A stretch of DNA of 10,092 bases from Flavobacteriales bacterium (GTDB taxonomy: Bacteria; Bacteroidota; Bacteroidia; Flavobacteriales_D; Sanyastnellaceae), in contig DQRJ01000017.1 in NCBI GenBank assembly GCA_015663855.1, positions 1 to 10,092 of the forward strand, written 5' to 3'. Both the position numbers and the translations under genes were made by a program. The notes beneath the pieces were generated by a model. That model saw only the letters and a list, made by a program, of their open reading frames with translations. It made no database searches and was not told where the DNA came from. The first letter of the stretch is position 1. Every line of letters starts with the position of its first letter. This document shows positions 6,651 through 10,092 of this stretch, in pieces.

Positions 6651-8983
6651 GAACAGTCTGGTGTCTCATTGTTTTTTGTTCATTTCTATCGCCAATACTT
6701 TCGCAAGATGAAATTTCGGCAACTAAAACTGTACATGCTGTAAAAAATGATGGTGAGATAGTATTAGACGGGGTGCTCGATGAAGCTATTTGGCTTGACG
6801 TGGTGCCAGCTACAAACTTCATACAATTATCTCCAATTCCAGGAATAGTCCCTTCTCAAATGACGGAAGTGAGGATCATCTTCGACGATGAAGCGCTTTA
6901 CATTGGAGCTAGGATGTGGGATAACGCACCCGACTCGATTTTATCGCAGTATACTTCTAGGGATGCTGTGGGGAATTCCGATGAGTTCGGGGTCGTCATT
7001 TCTCCATACAATGATGGATTAAACGGTGTTGCTTTTTCTACTACTCCTACTGGTGTTTTGATTGATTACATTGTTACTCCGAATGGCTTCAGTCATAACT
7101 GGTCTCCCGTTTGGGATGTGAGGACTATAACGGATGAAAAAGGATGGGTCGCTGAATTGAAGATCCCATGGGCAGCACTACGATTTAATAAAATGACAGA
7201 AGGCGAAAAGCCTGTGTGGGGAGTGAATTTCTGGAGAGGTATACGTAGACATAGAGAGCGTAATTTTTGGGCTGAACAAGACCCTACGAGAAGAGGAAAC
7301 GATTTAAGTCTAATCGGTGAATTGCACGGACTAACTGGAATAACTCCGCCTAGCAGACTTACGCTTTTCCCATACGTTTCAGCTTATATAGGCAATGATG
7401 AGGATGGCGGTGTCGGTACAAACTTCAATGGTGGTGTAGATTTAAAGGCCGGAATAGGCGAGGCATTCACTCTTGACATGACTTTGATTCCCGATTTCGG
7501 TCAAGTTGTAGCAGACAATTTAGTTCTCAACCTTAGCCCATACGAGATAAGGTTTGATGAAAACAGGCCCTTCTTCACTGAGGGAATAGAGCTGTTCAAT
7601 AGAAGCGGCTTATTCTACTCTAGACGAGTTGGTGAGAATCAACAGTTAATTAATGCCACTAAGGTGTCCGGCAGGACTGATAGTGGACTTGGCATCGGCT
7701 TTCTTCAGGCGATATCCGCAGATGAATACTTAACCAGCTATACAGTCGCTGTTTTAGACCAAAACCTTCCCAACAATGGTTTCGTTCACGGAATAAGCAC
7801 ATTAATTATGAGAGAAGGGGAAGGATCTGACGCTCTAGTTCAGGGAGTGCAATTTCAATTAAAAAACCCAGACAACTCGTATTCTATTTCAGGTAGGGGA
7901 TCGTACAACTCCATTATTTCAGAACCAGAAGTTGCTGAAAATTCAGGACATTCTTGGGGACTAACAGTTTCTAAACTTTCTGGTAATTTCACCTTCTACG
8001 GAAGTCATTATGTGGATAGTAAATTCTACAATATCAACGATTTGGGGTATCTAAGAGCACCCAACAACGTGGGGAACACATTAGCTCTATCCTACAAGAT
8101 AGTTGAGCCTTTCGGAAGGTTTACTAGGCTCAGGTCTAACGCTTCGATTTCTCATTCGAGACTGTACGATCCAAATAAATTCACCTCATTAACCGTAAGT
8201 GGAAACATCAATGTGCTAACTAACGCTTTTCAATTTTACATGCTCAGCTTTGAGGTATCACCTGTTAATGCCGTCGATTACTTTGAGCCGAGGATAGATG
8301 GAATGTTTTGGAATAACCCTAGATGGGGCTATGCGGATTTCATGATCTCTACTGACTACAGAAAGAAGCTGGCCCTAGACCTTAACGTCATGCGAGCGGT
8401 TTCATTTGAAGACTCTATAAAATGGAATAGCATTAGCGTAAGCTTTTCTCCTCGTTTCCGGTTCTCTGATAAACTATCATTAAACTACCTTTTCAATCTT
8501 GATCCTACTTGGTATCAGCAAGGATTTGCGACTCTCGAAGCGGGGGTTGAAGACGAAGACGTGAGCATTTTCGGAGAGAGAAACAACCGAACGATTACAC
8601 AAGTCCTAAATCTAACTTACATTCTTTCAAATAGGGCTAGTATTGACGCACGTGTTAGACATTACTGGAGCAAAGTCGCATACCTTGAGTTTTTCGAACT
8701 AGGAATTGACGGCGATCTCTACCCTACCTCTTTAGTTAGCTTAAATGCCGACGGGACTTCTGAACTAGACGTTAATTACAACGCTTGGAGCGTAGATCTA
8801 GGGCTTAAATGGTACTTCTCACCGGGAAGCGAGTTATCTGTTGTTTGGAAGAACACTTTACAATCTCGGGGAGACTTATTACCCTCAAATTATTTCGATA
8901 ATTGGGAATTAATGCTAGAAGAACAGTTCGTGAATTCTATTTCTGTTAAAGCATTGTACTACCTTGACTTTAAGCGGAAGTAA
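6647..8983 (+). CDS. DUF5916 outer-membrane protein with N-terminal CBM9-like domain
   Basis: A 778-residue exported protein. Residues 1-19 are a signal peptide (RTVWCLIVFCSFLSPILS, then QDE). A family 9 carbohydrate-binding-like domain covers about 30-225: GEIVLDGVLDEAIWLDV (36-52), VRIIFDDEALYIGARMWD (75-92), DEFGVVISPY (112-121) and GWVAELKIPWAALRF (166-180). The DUF5916 signature follows: LDMTLIPDFGQVVAD (276-290) and DENRPFFTEGIELF (304-317). The remaining 450 residues alternate polar and aromatic strands, as in an outer-membrane beta-barrel. Length is within the family's usual range. The function of DUF5916 proteins is unknown; the CBM9-like part suggests glycan contact, but binding residues were not checked. 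It ends FKRK rather than in the terminal aromatic residue that BAM recognises in many barrels. The ATG overlaps the mltG stop as ATGA, so it is expected on the GNAT-mltG transcript. It converges with the gene at 9016, with 32 bases between. Confidence 0.9.
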   Translation: MRTVWCLIVFCSFLSPILSQDEISATKTVHAVKNDGEIVLDGVLDEAIWLDVVPATNFIQLSPIPGIVPSQMTEVRIIFDDEALYIGARMWDNAPDSILSQYTSRDAVGNSDEFGVVISPYNDGLNGVAFSTTPTGVLIDYIVTPNGFSHNWSPVWDVRTITDEKGWVAELKIPWAALRFNKMTEGEKPVWGVNFWRGIRRHRERNFWAEQDPTRRGNDLSLIGELHGLTGITPPSRLTLFPYVSAYIGNDEDGGVGTNFNGGVDLKAGIGEAFTLDMTLIPDFGQVVADNLVLNLSPYEIRFDENRPFFTEGIELFNRSGLFYSRRVGENQQLINATKVSGRTDSGLGIGFLQAISADEYLTSYTVAVLDQNLPNNGFVHGISTLIMREGEGSDALVQGVQFQLKNPDNSYSISGRGSYNSIISEPEVAENSGHSWGLTVSKLSGNFTFYGSHYVDSKFYNINDLGYLRAPNNVGNTLALSYKIVEPFGRFTRLRSNASISHSRLYDPNKFTSLTVSGNINVLTNAFQFYMLSFEVSPVNAVDYFEPRIDGMFWNNPRWGYADFMISTDYRKKLALDLNVMRAVSFEDSIKWNSISVSFSPRFRFSDKLSLNYLFNLDPTWYQQGFATLEAGVEDEDVSIFGERNNRTITQVLNLTYILSNRASIDARVRHYWSKVAYLEFFELGIDGDLYPTSLVSLNADGTSELDVNYNAWSVDLGLKWYFSPGSELSVVWKNTLQSRGDLLPSNYFDNWELMLEEQFVNSISVKALYYLDFKRK

Positions 8984-9001
8984 TTCTTGTTTTTTCAATA
9001 C

Positions 9002-9030
9002 GTCTTTTTTTCATCCTATGGAAAAACGAC
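9002..9030. repeat. Imperfect hairpin at the convergent gene end
   Basis: An 11-base arm containing seven T's (9002-9012) pairs with 9020-9030 across a 7-base loop, with one mismatch and one G-T wobble. It covers the TAG stop (9016-9018) of the minus-strand gene. The gap also holds a separate T-run at 8990-8995. Neither strand shows a GC-rich stem followed directly by a T-run, so a standard intrinsic terminator is not supported. The hairpin might slow transcription from either side; it may also be an accident of the A/T runs. Confidence 0.25.
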
Positions 9031-10092
9031 ATGACCAGTCCAAACCGATTCGTTAAGGACTCCGTCCCAAGCTTTGAATGTTACCTTGGATTTTATGTCG
9101 GATAGGTGAGATAGGTCAGTGGCGAAATAGGTGGCGGTCTTCTTTTTAGGGTTCCAACGAAAGAGGACCCACTCCCCGTCAATAGATCCTTCGATTTTAG
9201 AAACGCCGCTTAGTTCATCTTCGATGTGAAATACTAAGTTGCCGTTTTTAATGAGTGGGGAAGATGAAAATTTCGGTAGAAGACGTGGTGGTATCGTGTC
9301 CTGTAAAAGGTGGTACCGCCCCATTTTACGTGATGAGAATTTTAGGGAGTTTGACGAAGATTTACAGATTTCCACGCCCAAACGAGAGCCGCTATTAGAA
9401 AGCCTCTCAACCACCCACTTCTCACAGACATTTGAGGGTGATATTCCAGCGCATATTAGTGATAGGGTGAATGGTTTTGCAAGTGGTGCGTCAATGGGGC
9501 CTATCTCGAATGTGAGGTCGTCGACCACCCGCAATGATGCGGTTTCTCTGCTGTAAAACGAGTGTTTAGGCCAAACCACACTCACTCCCCCATCCTTCAA
9601 CACAACCGCCGCGGAATATGTAGCGGGCAAACTCACACTCGAAATTTCATTCGATTTATAATCGGAAATGAGAGAATCGCTTCCCTTAAGTGTATACGTA
9701 TTTTTAGTGAGATTCCCATGCGCATCCCAACATTTTACCACGACTTTTTTTAGTTCGCCGTTTCTAATTTCCAAGTTCGATTTCGATGCGAAGTCATAAA
9801 TGGGAAGTCTATCTCCAGGGAGAGGTAAGAAGCGATGAATTTGGGACCTAGAACTCCTCCACTCAGGATAAAACGCATGAGCATTCATATCTTTATTGAC
9901 CGCGAAATCTAGCGTGTCAATCGAGTAAGATGAAAAATCAACACCATCTATCGCAACCTCGATTTTGTAAATGCCACATACATTAGAAGCTGCGTCGAGG
10001 AGATCCTTAGCTTCCACGCAAAGATTAAGGGCCCCCGATTTCACTTCGGTAGTATCACCTGATTCAGAAACTGAAGCTTCGTTTCGTAATTC
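9016..10092 (-). CDS. C-terminal part of a probable M23-family peptidase (N-terminus outside window)
   Basis: The frame is open from the right edge to a TAG at 9016-9018, giving 358 residues with no convincing start; a GTG at 10044 is internal, since the frame and its domain continue upstream. The fragment resembles the region that follows the metallopeptidase domain in Bacteroidota M23 proteins (about 550 residues). SNVCGIYKIEVAIDGVDFSS lies near 36-55 and matches the NKNGVYxIxLxVDG strand pattern. Also visible are FLPLPGDRLPIYD near 88-100 and KVVVKCWDAHGNLT near 116-129, the usual DxxGN turn. The final 90 residues start DTIPPRLLP and contain FHIEDELSGVSKIEGSIDGE, like the DTxPPxI...DxLSGIxxYxGxIxGxW module. 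The HxxxD and HxH zinc motifs would lie outside the window, so enzyme activity cannot be confirmed. Six cysteines in the fragment are unusual for such a protein. If the assignment holds, it cuts or binds peptidoglycan cross-links, which fits the two transglycosylases nearby. Confidence 0.6.
   Translation of the reverse strand, partial: ELRNEASVSESGDTTEVKSGALNLCVEAKDLLDAASNVCGIYKIEVAIDGVDFSSYSIDTLDFAVNKDMNAHAFYPEWRSSRSQIHRFLPLPGDRLPIYDFASKSNLEIRNGELKKVVVKCWDAHGNLTKNTYTLKGSDSLISDYKSNEISSVSLPATYSAAVVLKDGGVSVVWPKHSFYSRETASLRVVDDLTFEIGPIDAPLAKPFTLSLICAGISPSNVCEKWVVERLSNSGSRLGVEICKSSSNSLKFSSRKMGRYHLLQDTIPPRLLPKFSSSPLIKNGNLVFHIEDELSGVSKIEGSIDGEWVLFRWNPKKKTATYFATDLSHLSDIKSKVTFKAWDGVLNESVWTGHVVFP

Noticed and set aside
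8972..8997. Possible intrinsic terminator for the DUF5916 gene (T-run at 8990-8995)
   Set aside because: Only three-base stems can be drawn before the T-run, with no GC-rich hairpin.
9239..9556. A 105-codon open frame on the plus strand opposite the probable M23 gene
   Set aside because: It is antisense to a frame with clear family-like motifs. Its translation shows no domain, signal or sensible composition, and no start context supports it.
1..10092. tRNA, rRNA, CRISPR array, insertion sequence, phage or defence genes
   Set aside because: Nearly all sequence is taken up by recognisable coding regions. No spaced repeats, transposase-like protein or cloverleaf-like sequence was seen.

Overview
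The window looks like chromosomal DNA from a marine-type Bacteroidota, probably a Flavobacteriia relative. This is inferred from the families present: a choice-of-anchor B protein with a calcium-loop tail, a DUF5916 outer-membrane protein, a MltD-like transglycosylase whose LysM-like tail has the Bacteroidota form, a short Wza-type lipoprotein, and a C-terminal fragment resembling Bacteroidota M23 peptidases. Genes are packed tightly, lack clear Shine-Dalgarno sites, and use GTG or TTG starts in three cases. Only about 200 bases are non-coding. I saw no tRNA, rRNA, insertion sequence, CRISPR array or phage gene.

Layout. Positions 1-1611 (-) hold most of a secreted choice-of-anchor B protein whose C-terminus runs off the left edge. 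A 53-base divergent gap separates it from a class III CoA-transferase (1665-2762, +), which overlaps tail to tail by 28 bases with a MltD-like lytic transglycosylase (2735-3676, -). Upstream of that, also on the minus strand, is a coupled pair: a Wza-like export lipoprotein (4306-5073) followed by the dTDP-rhamnose epimerase gene rfbC (3761-4306), joined by a TAATG stop/start overlap. A 31-base divergent gap leads to a plus-strand cluster of GNAT acetyltransferase, mltG and DUF5916 protein (5105-8983), with 8- and 4-base overlaps. The right edge (9016-10092, -) holds the C-terminal part of a probable M23-family cell-wall peptidase.

The theme is the cell envelope. Two lytic transglycosylases of different folds and a likely M23 protein act on peptidoglycan; the Wza/RfbC pair points to a surface polysaccharide, possibly containing rhamnose; the DUF5916 protein is a predicted outer-membrane barrel; and the choice-of-anchor B protein is secreted. 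The CoA-transferase is the metabolic outlier. Nothing here is clearly a new defence, mobile or RNA system. The most interesting point is the tight coupling of the uncharacterised DUF5916 barrel to mltG and an acetyltransferase.
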